Positions 21,911-32,771 of a stretch of DNA of 64,000 bases are shown here, piece by piece (position 1 is the stretch's first letter; every line of letters begins with the position of its first letter). Made by a program: the position numbers and the translations under genes. The notes below the pieces were generated by a model. That model was not told the DNA's origin and searched no databases. It saw only the letters and a list, made by a program, of their open reading frames with translations. Source of the DNA: Rhodocyclus gracilis. GTDB taxonomy: Bacteria > Pseudomonadota > Gammaproteobacteria > Burkholderiales > Rhodocyclaceae. The stretch lies in assembly GCF_009617575.1 (NCBI RefSeq), contig NZ_WIXJ01000002.1, positions 434,001-498,000 of the forward strand, written 5' to 3'.

Positions 21911-22702
21911 CTAGCCGAAACGACCGGTGATGTAGTCTTCCGTCTGCTTCTTCTGCGGCTTGATAAAGATCTGGTCGGTGACACCGAACTCAACCATTTC
22001 GCCCAAGTACATGTAGGCCGTGAAATCCGAGATACGAGCGGCCTGCTGCATGTTGTGCGTAACGATGAGGACAGTGACTTTCTCTTTGAGTTCGCTGACC
22101 AGTTCTTCGATGCTGGCCGTGGCGATCGGATCGAGCGCTGAGGTCGGCTCGTCGAACAGCATCAACTCCGGATCACTGGCCAGCGCACGGGCGATACACA
22201 GGCGCTGTTGCTGACCGCCCGAGAGATTCGCACCAAGCTCTTTCAGACGATCTTTGACCTCCCCCCAAAGAGCTGCTCCACGCAACGCCATCTCCACCTT
22301 GTCATCGATCACCGAGCGGCTACGCTCGCCACGCACACGCAGGCCGTAGGCGACGTTTTCGTAGATCGACTTGGGAAAGGGATTCGGCTTCTGAAAGACC
22401 ATGCTGATACGCATGCGCACTTCGATCGGATCGACCTTCGGCGACAGCAGGTTGGTGCGATCCGGATGAAAGTCGATCGCGCCTTCGTAGCGGTTCCCCG
22501 GATACAGGTCGTGCATGCGGTTGAAGCAGCGCAGGTACGTCGATTTGCCGCACCCGGAAGGTCCAATCAGCGCGGTGACCTTCTTTTCGTACACCGGCAT
22601 GTTGATGTTCTTCAACGCATGGAACTTGCCGTAATAGAAGTTGAGGTCGCGGGCTTCCGCCTTCAACGCGGGAAGAGGCTCGTTGTTTGCTGCGTCAGTC
22701 AT
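21911..22702 (-). CDS. pstB: Phosphate ABC transporter ATP-binding protein PstB
   Basis: PstB powers high-affinity phosphate uptake by the PstSCAB transporter. The product has Walker [21 protein letters not shown], the phosphate-family Q-loop region, the ABC signature [15 protein letters not shown] and Walker [13 protein letters not shown]. The ATG at 22702 (MTDAANNEP, 263 residues) has GGTGA nine bases upstream; a GTG at 22714 would add four residues. It is the last gene of pstSCAB. No phoU follows; the next gene is tpiA, with its own promoter. Confidence 0.96.
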   Translation of the reverse strand: MTDAANNEPLPALKAEARDLNFYYGKFHALKNINMPVYEKKVTALIGPSGCGKSTYLRCFNRMHDLYPGNRYEGAIDFHPDRTNLLSPKVDPIEVRMRISMVFQKPNPFPKSIYENVAYGLRVRGERSRSVIDDKVEMALRGAALWGEVKDRLKELGANLSGGQQQRLCIARALASDPELMLFDEPTSALDPIATASIEELVSELKEKVTVLIVTHNMQQAARISDFTAYMYLGEMVEFGVTDQIFIKPQKKQTEDYITGRFG

Positions 22703-22730
22703 TGAAATATTCACCGTGAATTTGGAACGT

Positions 22731-23654
22731 CTACCAGTTGATGCTCTTACGGAGGCGATAGCGCAGCCAGATGGCCAGCCCGTTCATGGCCAGCGTCATC
22801 AACACCAGGATGAAGCCGGCGGCCGCCGCGTTGGTCGCGAACGCAGCCTCGGGGCGCGACGTCCAGTTGAACATCTGGATCGGCATGACCGTGAAAGGCG
22901 CGAACAGCCAGTCGAACATGCCCGCCGGCGGATCGCCAGTGAATGGCGCCGGCGGCAGGAAAGCAATGAAAGTCAGCGCGCCGATGGTAATGATCGGCGC
23001 CGTTTCACCAATGGCGCGCGCCATGCCGATGATGACGCCAGTGAGGATGCCGGCGCTCGAGTAAGGAACGATGTGATCGCGCACCACCTGCCAGGTCGTC
23101 GCGCCACAGGCATAGGCCCCCTCGCGAATGATCTGAGGAATGGCGCGAATCGACTCGCGGGTAGAAACAATCACCACGGGCAGAATCAGTAAAGCCAGCG
23201 TCAGCCCGGCAGACAGAATGCTTTGACCGAGACCGAAGGTGTAGACGAAGAGCCCCAGCGCGAGCAGACCGTAAATGATCGACGGCACACCGGCGAGGTT
23301 GGAGATATTGATCTCGATGACGTCGGTCACCCAGTTCTTGGCGGCGTATTCCTCAAGGTAGATACCCGCCGCGACACCGATCGGCACCGCCGCAAACGCC
23401 GTTACCAGCATCACCAGCGTCGAACCGACCCAGGCCGACAGGATGCCGGCATGCGCCGCGCGCCGCGAAGGGAAGGAGGTCAGAAACTCGACGTCGATAC
23501 GGCCAAGCCCCTCGATCGCCATGTTCACGAAGAGCGACATGAAAGTCATGACGCCGATCATCAAGGCACATACGCCGAGGACACCAAACAACGCATCCCA
23601 CCGCTTGTGCGCAACGATCAGGTTGCGTAGCGCCTGCAATTCCTGTTGATTCAT
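22731..23654 (-). CDS. pstA: Phosphate ABC transporter permease PstA
   Basis: PstA is one of the two membrane subunits of the phosphate transporter. The 307-residue protein has six predicted membrane helices, with the permease EAA-type loop in [20 protein letters not shown], which contacts PstB. Its ATG lies one base after the pstC stop. The end [13 protein letters not shown] is typical. Confidence 0.95.
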   Translation of the reverse strand: MNQQELQALRNLIVAHKRWDALFGVLGVCALMIGVMTFMSLFVNMAIEGLGRIDVEFLTSFPSRRAAHAGILSAWVGSTLVMLVTAFAAVPIGVAAGIYLEEYAAKNWVTDVIEINISNLAGVPSIIYGLLALGLFVYTFGLGQSILSAGLTLALLILPVVIVSTRESIRAIPQIIREGAYACGATTWQVVRDHIVPYSSAGILTGVIIGMARAIGETAPIITIGALTFIAFLPPAPFTGDPPAGMFDWLFAPFTVMPIQMFNWTSRPEAAFATNAAAAGFILVLMTLAMNGLAIWLRYRLRKSINW

Positions 23655-23655
23655 C

Positions 23656-24606
23656 TCAATACACCTCGCGGAATTTCTTCCGCATGTAATAGCCGAGCAG
23701 GTTGAAGGCGAGAGTCATCAACATCAGGGTCAGGCCAGCGGCAAAAATTGTCTGGTAACCGATGCTGCCATGCGGCAGATCGCCGAGCGCCACCTGCACG
23801 ATGTACGAAGTGATCGTCGCGCCCGGCTCAGTCGGATTGAAGGTGAGGTTCGGCTGCATCCCAGCAGCCACAGCCAGAATCATGGTTTCGCCCACCGCGC
23901 GCGAAATCCCGAGGATATACGCCGAAGCAATGCCCGATGTCGCCGCCGGCATAACGACGCGCAGCGCCGTCTGCAAACGGGTCGCTCCCATCGCGTAGGA
24001 GCCTTCGCGCAGCGCCATCGGCACGGCCTTCATCGCGTCTTCGGACAGGGAGGCGACGTAAGGAATGATCATGATGCCCATCACCAGACCGGCCGACAAA
24101 AGATTGAAGCCTGGCAGGTCGGGGTAAATGTGCTGCAGCAGAGGCGTCAGAAAGACCAGCGCAAAATACCCGTAGATGATGGTCGGCACACCGCCGAGCA
24201 ACTCGAGGAAGGGCTTGGCGATTTCGCGCACGGCGAACGGCGCAAACTCCGACAGGTAAATGGCGATGATCGTCCCCAGGGGAATCGCCACCATCAGGGC
24301 GACGGCCGAACTAGTCAGGGTGCCGGAGAGCAGCACCATGATGCCGTAGTGGGCATCATCGAAGAGCGGCGTCCATTGGGTATCAAAGAGAAAATCGAAA
24401 AGCGGCACGGTCTGGAAAAAAACGACCGATTCGCTAACGAGGATGTAGACGATGCCCATCGTCGTAAACACCGACACAAACGCGGCGAGGAACATGACCG
24501 ACTCGACCATTCGCTCCTTGAGGTGGCGAAAGTGGTCGACCTTAAGACGGTCACTGGGAGTGGACATCGATTCGAAATTCGGTAAGGCAGCGGGGATAGA
24601 ACTCAC
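23656..24606 (-). CDS. pstC: Phosphate ABC transporter permease PstC
   Basis: PstC is the partner membrane subunit of PstA. The 316-residue protein has six hydrophobic helices and the PstB-docking loop REGSYAMGATRLQTALRVVM, with LLGGVPTIIYGYFALVFLTP nearby. The start is uncertain. The annotated GTG at 24606 and an ATG at 24567 (MSTPSDRL, 303 residues) both lack a clear Shine-Dalgarno. It lies 81 bases after pstS, with a hairpin in the gap. Confidence 0.94.
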   Translation of the reverse strand: MSSIPAALPNFESMSTPSDRLKVDHFRHLKERMVESVMFLAAFVSVFTTMGIVYILVSESVVFFQTVPLFDFLFDTQWTPLFDDAHYGIMVLLSGTLTSSAVALMVAIPLGTIIAIYLSEFAPFAVREIAKPFLELLGGVPTIIYGYFALVFLTPLLQHIYPDLPGFNLLSAGLVMGIMIIPYVASLSEDAMKAVPMALREGSYAMGATRLQTALRVVMPAATSGIASAYILGISRAVGETMILAVAAGMQPNLTFNPTEPGATITSYIVQVALGDLPHGSIGYQTIFAAGLTLMLMTLAFNLLGYYMRKKFREVY

Positions 24607-24647
24607 GAAGCAGGCCTGAGATTAGCTGTCGCCGGGCGGCGAAACAA

Positions 24648-24669
24648 CCCCGGGGAGATTCCCCCGGGG
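24648..24669 (-). terminator. Hairpin between pstS and pstC
   Basis: A self-complementary octamer CCCCGGGG is repeated with a 6-base spacer, giving a very stable GC hairpin on the minus strand, followed by TTGTTTCG. It sits 18 bases after the pstS stop. Such a structure would protect the pstS message or partly stop transcription, fitting the usual excess of the binding protein over the membrane subunits. Function is inferred. Confidence 0.55.
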
Positions 24670-24687
24670 CCTATGGAGCAGAACGCG

Positions 24688-25686
24688 TTACTTGGCTTCG
24701 AGCTTCATCAGCTCTTCGATGGTGATGCCGACCTTGTTTTCACCGCCGAACTTGGTGCCCTTCAGGCGCTTGCCGAAGTGCTCAAGATTGAAGGCGTAGG
24801 CCTTGGAGGGCAGCGGCACGTACTTCACATCCTTCGACAGGGCTTCGCCGTTCTTCAGGTAGAACTCGACGAATTCCTTGATCTCCGGCTTCTCGGCCGA
24901 CTTGGCATTGACGTAGATGAAGATCGGGCGCGCGAAGGGCTGATACGTGCCATCGACGACGGTACGCGGCGACGGGCTGACCGCCGGCTTGCCTTCAGCC
25001 GCAACAATCGGCACCGCCTTCAGCTTGTCGTGGTTTTCGTCGTAGTAAGCGTAGCCGAAGAAGCCCAGACCGCCGACGTCACGCGCCACACCTTGCACCA
25101 GCACATTGTCGTCTTCCGAGGCGGTAAAGTCGCCACGGCTCGACTTCGCCTTGCCATTGACGGCTTCGGTGAAGTAGTCAAAGGTGCCCGAATCAGCACC
25201 CGGCCCGAAGAGCTTCAGGGGGCGATCCGGCCACGCGTGATTGACCTGCTTCCAGCTGGTGATCTTGCCTTGTGCGCCCGGTTCCCAGATCGTCTTCAGC
25301 TGCTCAACGGTGAGCGACTTGATCCAGTCATTCTTCGGGTTGATGACGACCGTCAGCGCATCGTAGGCCACCGGCAATTCGATGTATTCGATACCGGCTG
25401 CCTTGCAGTCCTCCATCTCCTTCTTCAGGATCGGACGCGACGCGTCGGAGATGTCGGTTTCGCCGCGACAGAACTTCTTGAAGCCGCCACCCGTACCGGA
25501 AATGCCGACGGTAACTTTGATGGCGTTCTTTTTGGCCTTCTGGAATTCTTCGGCCACTGCCTCGGTGATCGGATAGACCGTCGAGGAACCATCGATCTTG
25601 ACCAGCGAGTCGGCGAAGCTCGCCGTGGAAGCAGCCGCGCCGGCGATCGTCAATGCCAGCAGAGAAGCGATTCGCGCAGATTTCAT
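24688..25686 (-). CDS. pstS: Periplasmic phosphate-binding protein PstS
   Basis: PstS captures phosphate in the periplasm and delivers it to PstCAB. The 332-residue protein has a signal peptide ([20 protein letters not shown], cleavage near ASFA-D). Phosphate-binding marks include [37 protein letters not shown], where the SGTGGG loop binds phosphate, and [12 protein letters not shown]. It leads the pstSCAB operon, and an apparent Pho box lies about 60-80 bases upstream. Confidence 0.96.
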   Translation of the reverse strand: MKSARIASLLALTIAGAAASTASFADSLVKIDGSSTVYPITEAVAEEFQKAKKNAIKVTVGISGTGGGFKKFCRGETDISDASRPILKKEMEDCKAAGIEYIELPVAYDALTVVINPKNDWIKSLTVEQLKTIWEPGAQGKITSWKQVNHAWPDRPLKLFGPGADSGTFDYFTEAVNGKAKSSRGDFTASEDDNVLVQGVARDVGGLGFFGYAYYDENHDKLKAVPIVAAEGKPAVSPSPRTVVDGTYQPFARPIFIYVNAKSAEKPEIKEFVEFYLKNGEALSKDVKYVPLPSKAYAFNLEHFGKRLKGTKFGGENKVGITIEELMKLEAK

Positions 25687-25731
25687 TCAGATACTCCTAG
25701 GGAAGACGCTGCATCGCAGCAGACCGGGCGG

Positions 25732-25765
25732 AGTCTAGAGGCCGAATGTTACGAGTCTGTGACAT
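25732..25765 (-). promoter_or_regulatory. Candidate Pho box and -10 of pstSCAB
   Basis: On the minus strand ATGTCAC-AGAC-TCGTAAC (25765-25748) resembles the PhoB direct repeat CTGTCAT-N4-CTGTCAT. The first half matches well and the second only partly. Ten bases further downstream TAGACT (25737-25732) could be the -10. The spacing is that of PhoB-activated promoters. The box overlaps the last codons of glmM. The identification rests on position and partial match. Confidence 0.4.
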
Positions 25766-27128
25766 CCCCGTGAACAGCCAGACGCACCGCGCTCGCCAGC
25801 GCCTCGGCAGCACTTTCGACCCGCCGCGCATCGCGCCCCTCGACCATCACACGCAGCAGTGGCTCGGTCCCCGAAGCACGCAAGAGCACTCGCCCTTCGC
25901 CATCAAGCGCCGCCTCGACATCGCGCCGCACCGCGCTGATCTGGGGGTGATCCTTCCACGGAAAACCCTTGGCCATCGGCACGTTGATCAACTTCTGCGG
26001 ATAGAGGGCGAAATCACCCAGCAGCGTACGCAGATCGCCACCGGAGGCGCGCAGTGCCGAAAGCACCTGCAGCGCTGAAATAATTCCGTCACCCGTGCTG
26101 TGCTTGTCGAGACAAAGGATATGGCCCGAATTCTCGCCGCCATAGAGCCAGCCGCGCTCATGCAGCATTTCGGTAACGTAGCGGTCGCCGACTGCGGCGC
26201 GGGCAAACGGCACCGCCAGGGTGGCAAATGCGTGCTCGAGCGCAAGATTGCTCATCAAGGTGCCGACGACCCCGGCCACCGGCCCCTGTTGCAGGCGGTT
26301 TTTTACAATCGCATAAAGGAGTTGGTCGCCGTCATAGAGACTGCCGCTGGCGTCGACCATCAAGACGCGGTCGCCGTCACCGTCCAGCGCGATCCCCAGA
26401 TCGGCGCCTTGCGCCAGCACGGCGCGACGCAATGCCGCCGGTGCCGTCGCACCGACCTGATCATTGATGTTGAGCCCGTCCGGTTCGGCCCCCACCGTCG
26501 TCACTTCGGCACCCAGTTCGTGCAGGACGTGCGGCGCGATGTGGTAGGCGGCGCCATGCGCACAATCGACGACGATCTTCAGACCGCGCAAATCGAGATC
26601 ATTGGGAAAGGCGCTCTTGCAAAACTCGATGTAGCGCCCCGCCGCATCGGCGATGCGCCGTGCCCGTCCGAGCTGGCCGGAAGGCACGCAGCCCATCGGC
26701 GCCTCGAGACCGGCCTCGATCTCGAGTTCAACGGCATCGGGCAGTTTGCTGCCGTGCGCCGAGAAAAACTTGATGCCGTTATCGAAATACGGATTGTGAG
26801 AGGCCGAAATCACGACCCCCGCCTGCAAACGCAAGGCGCGCGTCAGATAGGCTACGGCCGGCGTCGGCAACGGCCCGACGAGGCACACATCGACCCCGGC
26901 GGCGGCGAAGCCGGCTTCCAGCGCCGCTTCGAGCATATAGCCGGAGACCCGCGTGTCCTTGCCGATCAGCACGGCAGGCCGCTCACCCGCCTTGACCGGC
27001 GCGCGCACCGACTCCTGAGCGACAAGCGCGCGCCCGGCGGCGTAGCCAAGACGCATGACCAGATCCGGCGTGATCGGCGCCTCGCCGACCCGGCCTCGCA
27101 CCCCGTCCGTTCCGAAATATTTCCTCAC
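25749..27128 (-). CDS. glmM: Phosphoglucosamine mutase GlmM
   Basis: GlmM converts glucosamine 6-phosphate to glucosamine 1-phosphate for peptidoglycan and LPS synthesis. The 459-residue protein begins [14 protein letters not shown] and has the phosphoserine loop [14 protein letters not shown] (catalytic Ser near residue 110). The magnesium motif DGDGDR, the sugar-contact GGENSGH and the C-terminal phosphate loop [14 protein letters not shown] follow. The start is the GTG at 27128: GGAGG stands 8 bases upstream and the protein then begins as in its family. In E. coli glmM follows folP; here a divergent gene stands between them. Confidence 0.96.
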   Translation of the reverse strand: MRKYFGTDGVRGRVGEAPITPDLVMRLGYAAGRALVAQESVRAPVKAGERPAVLIGKDTRVSGYMLEAALEAGFAAAGVDVCLVGPLPTPAVAYLTRALRLQAGVVISASHNPYFDNGIKFFSAHGSKLPDAVELEIEAGLEAPMGCVPSGQLGRARRIADAAGRYIEFCKSAFPNDLDLRGLKIVVDCAHGAAYHIAPHVLHELGAEVTTVGAEPDGLNINDQVGATAPAALRRAVLAQGADLGIALDGDGDRVLMVDASGSLYDGDQLLYAIVKNRLQQGPVAGVVGTLMSNLALEHAFATLAVPFARAAVGDRYVTEMLHERGWLYGGENSGHILCLDKHSTGDGIISALQVLSALRASGGDLRTLLGDFALYPQKLINVPMAKGFPWKDHPQISAVRRDVEAALDGEGRVLLRASGTEPLLRVMVEGRDARRVESAAEALASAVRLAVHGDVTDS

Positions 27129-27224
27129 CGCAAAACCCTCCATGGCCGCCGGGCACGCGCCCGATCCAGCAAAGGGCGTCATCATACTGAAACCCCCGCC
27201 GCTTAGCCTAGCGAACCTCTTTCA

Positions 27225-29108
27225 ATGCTTGGCAGCATGGCGCAGACCCTGATCCGACGGCTTCCCCTCCGTAAATTCGACCTCGACGACAGCGAACACG
27301 GGCTCTGTACAAGGCTCGAAAACGACGAGCGCGACAGATCCGCCGAACTCGACACACTCGTCGCGATCATCAGGGAACGCCGCTTGCAGGCGGTCTTTCA
27401 GCCGATTCTCGATTTTCGTACGCACACCTATTTCGCCTACGAAGCACTGATTCGCGGACCGCAGGGTACGCCACTGCACGCACCATCCGCTCTCTTCGCT
27501 GCCGCCGACCGGCATGGTCTGCGCCGCGAACTCGAAGCGGTATGCCGCGAAATCCAGTTCGTTGCTTTCGCAGAGCGGCAACTGCCGGGCAAACTCTTCA
27601 TCAACGCCAGTCCGGCGAGCCTCGACGATGATCTCTTTCGCAACGGCAGTACGCTGCAACTGCTCCGCCGACTTGACCTCAAGCCGACACGCATCGTCAT
27701 CGAGCTCACCGAAAACCAGCGCGTCAGCGACTTCCCCCGCATCCAGCAAACGCTCGCCCACTTTCGTGGGCTGGGCTACCAGATCGCCATCGACGATCTG
27801 GGCGAGGGCTTCTCGAACATGCGCATGTGGTCGGAAGTCAAACCCGAATACGTCAAGATCGACCAGCACTTCATCAACGGTATCGCCGACGACACGCTCA
27901 AGTTCCAGTTCGTCAAAGCCATGCACGAACTCGCCGAAACCTGCTCGGCACGCGTCATCGCCGAAGGGATCGAGCGCGACAGCGACTGTCTGGCGCTGCG
28001 CGATCTTGGCGTCGCCTGCGGGCAAGGCTATCTGATCGAACGCCCGACCCCGTCCCCGTCTTCACGACTCGGCGGACCGATGCGCGACCTGTTGCGCCGC
28101 GGCAGCATCGCTGTCTTCCCGCGCGCCAGCGGCGCCGGGCAAGCTCATACGGTGCGCCAACTGGCGCGATGGATCGAACCCGTGACGCCGGACACCCTCA
28201 ACGAGGTCGTCTATCGCCGCTTTGCCGAAGAGCCGGAGCTTGGCTCATTGCCGGTCGTCGCCGATGGCACGCCGCGCGGCCTGATCAATCGCCACGCCAT
28301 GATCGACCGCTTCGCCCGCCCCTACCGGCGCGATCTCTACGAATGCCGTCCCTGCACGCAGTTCATGGACGCGGCGCCGCTGATCTTCAATGAAGACGCG
28401 ACGGTGCAGGAGGCCGGCCTGCTGATCAGCCGCTCGGCCCGGCACCACCTGACGGACGGCTTCATCATCACCGACAATGGCGCTTACCTCGGCGTCGGTA
28501 GCGGCCACGACCTGATGGCGCTGATCACGGAGATGCAGATCCAGGCGGCACGCTACGCCAATCCGCTGACGCAGCTACCGGGCAACGTGCCACTCAACGA
28601 GCACATCGACCACCTGCTGCGCGCCGGTACGGCCTTCCGCGCCTGCTACTGCGACATTGACCATTTCAAGGCCTTCAACGACACCTACGGCTACCGCAAA
28701 GGCGACGACATCATCCAGATCCTCGGCACCCTGCTACGCGAAAACAGCGACCCTCGCCTCGACTTCGTCGGCCACATCGGTGGCGATGATTTTCTGGCGC
28801 TCTTTCAGAGCGGCGACTGGGAAGCACGCTGCGCACGCATACTGCGCCTCTTCGATTCGCAAATCGCCGCCATGGTTACGCCCCTCGATCTGCAGCGCGG
28901 CGGCTATCTGGCCGAGAACCACCGGGGGGAAGCGGCACTGCATCCGCTGCCGACGCTTTCCATTGGCGCCTTGGCCTTATGCGCCGGCGACGCGGAATCG
29001 CATCAGGAAGTCGCTTCCGCCGCCTCCGAAACCAGGAGGCACGCGAAAAAAATCAGCGGCAGCAGCCTTTTCATCGCACGGTGCCACTCCGGCAAGAGCA
29101 ACGCCTGA
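27225..29108 (+). CDS. EAL-CBS-GGDEF cyclic-di-GMP signalling protein
   Basis: This 627-residue cytoplasmic protein has three parts. An N-terminal EAL phosphodiesterase domain (about 48-285) keeps EAL at 73-75, FINASPASL, ELTE, AIDDLGEGFS, EYVKID, AEGIE and GQGY. A central CBS pair (about 310-445) follows, then a C-terminal GGDEF domain (about 450-600). The signature there is GGDDF rather than GGDEF, and no RxxD product-inhibition site stands at the usual place before it. The phosphodiesterase residues look intact; cyclase activity is uncertain. No membrane segment is seen. The gene lies divergent to glmM and convergent with folP. ATG 27225 lacks a clear Shine-Dalgarno; ATG 27237 is an alternative. 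Confidence 0.9.
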   Translation: MLGSMAQTLIRRLPLRKFDLDDSEHGLCTRLENDERDRSAELDTLVAIIRERRLQAVFQPILDFRTHTYFAYEALIRGPQGTPLHAPSALFAAADRHGLRRELEAVCREIQFVAFAERQLPGKLFINASPASLDDDLFRNGSTLQLLRRLDLKPTRIVIELTENQRVSDFPRIQQTLAHFRGLGYQIAIDDLGEGFSNMRMWSEVKPEYVKIDQHFINGIADDTLKFQFVKAMHELAETCSARVIAEGIERDSDCLALRDLGVACGQGYLIERPTPSPSSRLGGPMRDLLRRGSIAVFPRASGAGQAHTVRQLARWIEPVTPDTLNEVVYRRFAEEPELGSLPVVADGTPRGLINRHAMIDRFARPYRRDLYECRPCTQFMDAAPLIFNEDATVQEAGLLISRSARHHLTDGFIITDNGAYLGVGSGHDLMALITEMQIQAARYANPLTQLPGNVPLNEHIDHLLRAGTAFRACYCDIDHFKAFNDTYGYRKGDDIIQILGTLLRENSDPRLDFVGHIGGDDFLALFQSGDWEARCARILRLFDSQIAAMVTPLDLQRGGYLAENHRGEAALHPLPTLSIGALALCAGDAESHQEVASAASETRRHAKKISGSSLFIARCHSGKSNA

Positions 29109-29148
29109 GCGCGTACACGGCGCAGGCCAGATGTGCGCCGCCCACTCG

Positions 29149-29988
29149 TCAGGCGGTAGCATCCGCCGAGGCCGGTTTGAAAGCCTGCCAGACCGCCAGC
29201 GCATCGCGTGTCGCGGCAACATCATGCACGCGCAGGAAATGCGCCCCTCGCTGCGCCGCCAGCAGCGCCGCCGCAACGCTCGCCGCCCCCCGATCTGCCA
29301 CCTCACGGCCGCACAGCGCGCCCAGCATCGACTTACGCGAAACGCCGATCAGGAGCGGCAACTCGTTCACGACGCATTCCGGCAAGCGGCGCATCAGCGC
29401 AAGGTTGTGTTCGAGCGTCTTGCCAAAGCCGAAGCCCGGATCGAGCACGATGCGCCGATGCGAAACGCCGGCCTTCGTCAAGGCTGAAACACGCTCTGCC
29501 AGGAACGCCCTCACCTCGGCCACCACATCGCCATAGACAGGCGCCTGCTGCATGCTCAGCGGCTCGCCCTGCATGTGCATGACACACACGGCACAGTCGG
29601 CGTCGGCGACCGCCTCAAGAGCCCCCGGCATGCGCAAGCCGTAGATGTCATTGATCATCGCCACGCCAGCTTCGATCGCCGCGCGCATGACCGGCGGCTT
29701 GTAGGTATCCACGGAAATGGGCACGCCACAACCGGCCAAGCGTTCGAGAACGGGCAGCAAGCGACGCAATTCTTCTTCCAGAGGGGTAGCCTGCGCACCG
29801 GGCCGCGAGGATTCAGCGCCCACATCGAGCCAATCGGCCCCCGCCTCGATCTGCTCCTGCGCTTTGTCGAGTGCCCGCGCGACATCGACACCATCGCCGG
29901 AAAACGAGTCGGGCGTGAGATTGACGATGCCCATGACGAGCGGACGATCAATCGTCCGGGAAAATTTGCCGCATTCGAGTTGGACCAT
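29149..29988 (-). CDS. folP: Dihydropteroate synthase
   Basis: FolP joins p-aminobenzoate to hydroxymethyl-dihydropterin diphosphate in folate synthesis and is the target of sulfonamides. The 279-residue barrel shows the diphosphate loop VMGIVNLTPDSFSGDG, then DWLDVGAESSRPGA, ISVDTYKPPVMR, RIVLDPGFGFGKT and LLIGVSRKSMLG. The gene begins about 45 bases after the ftsH terminator hairpin, so it may be partly uncoupled from ftsH. Confidence 0.96.
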   Translation of the reverse strand: MVQLECGKFSRTIDRPLVMGIVNLTPDSFSGDGVDVARALDKAQEQIEAGADWLDVGAESSRPGAQATPLEEELRRLLPVLERLAGCGVPISVDTYKPPVMRAAIEAGVAMINDIYGLRMPGALEAVADADCAVCVMHMQGEPLSMQQAPVYGDVVAEVRAFLAERVSALTKAGVSHRRIVLDPGFGFGKTLEHNLALMRRLPECVVNELPLLIGVSRKSMLGALCGREVADRGAASVAAALLAAQRGAHFLRVHDVAATRDALAVWQAFKPASADATA

Positions 29989-30033
29989 GAGTCAGCGCCA
30001 CAAGGTGGAGTGAGAGTGAAGTAAGTGCCAATG

Positions 30034-30059
30034 AAAACGGGGAAGCTCTCGCTTCCCCG
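30034..30059 (-). terminator. Rho-independent terminator after ftsH
   Basis: On the minus strand CGGGGAAGC-GAGA-GCTTCCCCG forms a perfect 9-bp stem with a 4-base loop, followed by TTTTC. It lies about 40 bases after the ftsH stop and before folP, so folP expression would depend on read-through or a separate start. Confidence 0.85.
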
Positions 30060-30097
30060 CGCTGTTGCCCCGGCCGGGCGGAATGCGGCGTTGTCGA

Positions 30098-31981
30098 TCA
30101 GGCAGGTGCCGTCGCGCTCGGCGCCGCTCCCGGCGCACTGCCGCCGGGCTTGTTGGGATAAATCGTCTGCGTCGCCTTCGGCGGACGCGGCGCACGGCCT
30201 TCCATGATGTCGTTTATCTGATCGGCGTCGATGGTTTCCCATTCAAGCAGGGCAGCCGTCATCGCTTCGACCTTGTCGCGATTATCTTCCAGCAACTTGC
30301 GCGCGAGTCCGTACTGTTCGTCGATGATGCGGCGGATTTCAGCGTCGACCATCTGCATCGTCGTCTCGGACACATTCTTGTGCGTCGTCACCGAGCGACC
30401 GAGGAAAACCTCTCCGTCGTTGTCGCCGTAGACCATCGGCCCGAGTGCATCCGACATGCCGTAACGCGTCACCATGTCACGCGCCATCTGCGTCGCGCGC
30501 TCGAAGTCGTTGGAGGCGCCGGTGGTCATCTGATGCATGAACACCTCCTCGGCAATCCGACCGCCGAAGAGCACGGCGATGCGGCTCAGCAGATAGTCGC
30601 GGTCATAGGCGTAACGATCCTGCTCAGGCAATTGCATGGTGACGCCAAGCGCCCGTCCGCGCGGGATGATCGTGACCTTATGCACCGGGTCGGACTTCGG
30701 CATCAGCTTGGCAACAACCGCGTGGCCGGACTCGTGGTAAGCCGTATTGCGCTTTTCTTCGTCGGTCATGACCATGCTGCGGCGCTCGGCGCCCATCATG
30801 ATTTTGTCCTTGGCACGCTCGAAATCGTCCATGTCGACCAGGCGCTTACTGCTGCGCGCAGCGAACAGAGCGGCCTCATTCACCAGGTTGGCCAGATCGG
30901 CACCGGAGAAGCCCGGCGTGCCACGCGCGATGATGTCGGCCTTGACGTCAGGCGACAGCGGCACCTTGCGCATATGCACCAGCAGAATCTGCTCGCGACC
31001 GCGAATGTCGGGCAGCGGCACGACCACCTGCCGGTCGAAACGTCCCGGCCGCATCAGGGCCGGATCAAGCACATCGGGACGGTTCGTCGCCGCAATGACG
31101 ATGATGCCGGAGACGCCTTCGAAGCCGTCCATTTCGACGAGCAACTGGTTAAGTGTCTGCTCGCGTTCGTCGTTGCCACCGCCGAGACCAGCGCCCCGCT
31201 GACGGCCAACCGCATCGATTTCGTCGATGAAGATGATGCACGGCGCCTGCTTCTTGGCCTGCTCGAACATGTCGCGCACACGCGCTGCGCCGACGCCGAC
31301 GAACATCTCGACAAAATCGGAACCGGAGATCGAGAAGAACGGTACCTTGGCTTCGCCGGCAATGGCCTTCGCCAGCAAGGTCTTGCCGGTGCCGGGATTA
31401 CCGACCATCAGCACACCCTTGGGGATACGCCCGCCGAGCTTCTGGAACTTCGACGGATCGCGCAGGAAGTCGACGAGTTCGGAGACTTCTTCCTTGGCCT
31501 CATCGCAACCGGCGACGTCGGCAAACGTCACCGTATTGTTGGCTTCATCGAGCATGCGCGCCTTGCTCTTGCCGAACGAAAATGCGCCGCCCCGACCGCC
31601 GCCCTGCATCTGCCGCATGAAAAAGACCCAGACGCCGATCAACACCAGCATCGGGAACCAGGAGACGAAGATATTCATCAGCAGCGACGGCTCTTCTTCC
31701 GGCTTCGCCTCGATCTTGACGCCGTACTTGAGCAGGTCGGACACCATCCAGAGATCGGGAGGCGCGTACGACGTCAGCTTCTTGCCCTCGACCGTCGTCG
31801 CCTTCAGCGCGCGCCCTTCGATCACCACCTTGGCGATATGGCCCTCCTTCACCTCATCGATGAATTGGGAGTACTCCATCGGCGCCTGCGCCGCCTGGCG
31901 GTTATTGAACTGGTTGAACACGGTCATCAGCACGAGGCCGATGACGAGCCAGATCGCCAGGTTCTTGAACATGTTATTCAA
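30098..31981 (-). CDS. ftsH: ATP-dependent membrane zinc metalloprotease FtsH
   Basis: FtsH degrades misassembled membrane proteins and short-lived regulators such as sigma-32 and LpxC. The 627-residue protein has two membrane segments (about 7-25 and 100-121) with a small periplasmic domain between. The AAA+ domain carries Walker A GNPGTGKT at 194-201 and Walker [10 protein letters not shown], with the SRH region after it. The zinc protease motif HESGH is at 416-420. The start is a TTG with AGAGG seven bases upstream (MNNMFKNL); an ATG three codons later is the alternative. It is downstream of rlmE, the common ftsJ-ftsH pairing. Confidence 0.96.
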   Translation of the reverse strand: MNNMFKNLAIWLVIGLVLMTVFNQFNNRQAAQAPMEYSQFIDEVKEGHIAKVVIEGRALKATTVEGKKLTSYAPPDLWMVSDLLKYGVKIEAKPEEEPSLLMNIFVSWFPMLVLIGVWVFFMRQMQGGGRGGAFSFGKSKARMLDEANNTVTFADVAGCDEAKEEVSELVDFLRDPSKFQKLGGRIPKGVLMVGNPGTGKTLLAKAIAGEAKVPFFSISGSDFVEMFVGVGAARVRDMFEQAKKQAPCIIFIDEIDAVGRQRGAGLGGGNDEREQTLNQLLVEMDGFEGVSGIIVIAATNRPDVLDPALMRPGRFDRQVVVPLPDIRGREQILLVHMRKVPLSPDVKADIIARGTPGFSGADLANLVNEAALFAARSSKRLVDMDDFERAKDKIMMGAERRSMVMTDEEKRNTAYHESGHAVVAKLMPKSDPVHKVTIIPRGRALGVTMQLPEQDRYAYDRDYLLSRIAVLFGGRIAEEVFMHQMTTGASNDFERATQMARDMVTRYGMSDALGPMVYGDNDGEVFLGRSVTTHKNVSETTMQMVDAEIRRIIDEQYGLARKLLEDNRDKVEAMTAALLEWETIDADQINDIMEGRAPRPPKATQTIYPNKPGGSAPGAAPSATAPA

Positions 31982-32102
31982 TGGGATACCTCTTCAAGAT
32001 TGCGGCCGGGAATCGCCCCCGACCGCCGACAGCAGCGGATGAAGCCGCACCGCCACGGTGCATTCTAAACCGATTACAGCGCTCCGTAGGTGAGCGCCGG
32101 AC

Positions 32103-32723
32103 TCAGGGTTTCAGGCCACGTCCCAACAAATAGGTCTCGGAGCTACGATCACGCGAAGCTTCCGGCTTGCGCGTGGTGACGGAGAGAAAGGTGCTGCGCA
32201 TGCGCCGAACGTACTCTTCGTAGCCATGCCCGTGAAAAACTTTGACCAGAAACGCGCCATCCGGTTTCAGCCACGCTTCGGCAAACTCCAGCGCCAACTC
32301 AGCCAGATGCATCGCCCGCGCCTGATCCGAAATGGCAATCCCCGATATGTTGGGGGCCATATCCGAAAGCACAAGCCCCACCCGCTCGCCGTCGAGCATC
32401 GTTTCCAGCTGCTGCAGAATCTCCGTCTCGCGAAAATCGCCTTGCAGAAACGAAACCCCGGCCAGCGGCACGATCTCCAGAAGATCAAGCGCGAACACCT
32501 TTCCTCGCCGCTGCATCCGCTGCGCCGCGACCTGCGACCAACCACCGGGAGCCGCACCGAGGTCGACAACGCAGTCGCCGGGGCGAATCAGATGATCGCG
32601 GTCATCGATCTCCATCAATTTGTAGGCCGCGCGCGAGCGATAGCCGTCGGCCTTCGCCTTTTGCACGAAGGTATCGTTCACATGCTCGCGCATCCAGGCC
32701 TTGCTCGTTCGCGTTCGCGCCAT
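32103..32723 (-). CDS. rlmE: 23S rRNA 2'-O-methyltransferase RlmE (FtsJ/RrmJ)
   Basis: RlmE methylates U2552 in the 23S rRNA A-loop of the large subunit. The 206-residue protein has the SAM-binding stretch [20 protein letters not shown], then [12 protein letters not shown] and [14 protein letters not shown]. The catalytic K-D-K-E residues appear within the segments [23 protein letters not shown] and [13 protein letters not shown]. It lies 121 bases upstream of ftsH and is divergent from yhbY. Confidence 0.95.
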   Translation of the reverse strand: MARTRTSKAWMREHVNDTFVQKAKADGYRSRAAYKLMEIDDRDHLIRPGDCVVDLGAAPGGWSQVAAQRMQRRGKVFALDLLEIVPLAGVSFLQGDFRETEILQQLETMLDGERVGLVLSDMAPNISGIAISDQARAMHLAELALEFAEAWLKPDGAFLVKVFHGHGYEEYVRRMRSTFLSVTTRKPEASRDRSSETYLLGRGLKP

Positions 32724-32771
32724 GGTTCAAAACTCGTTAGAATCCGGGACTTTGGAAAACTCGAAAACTAC

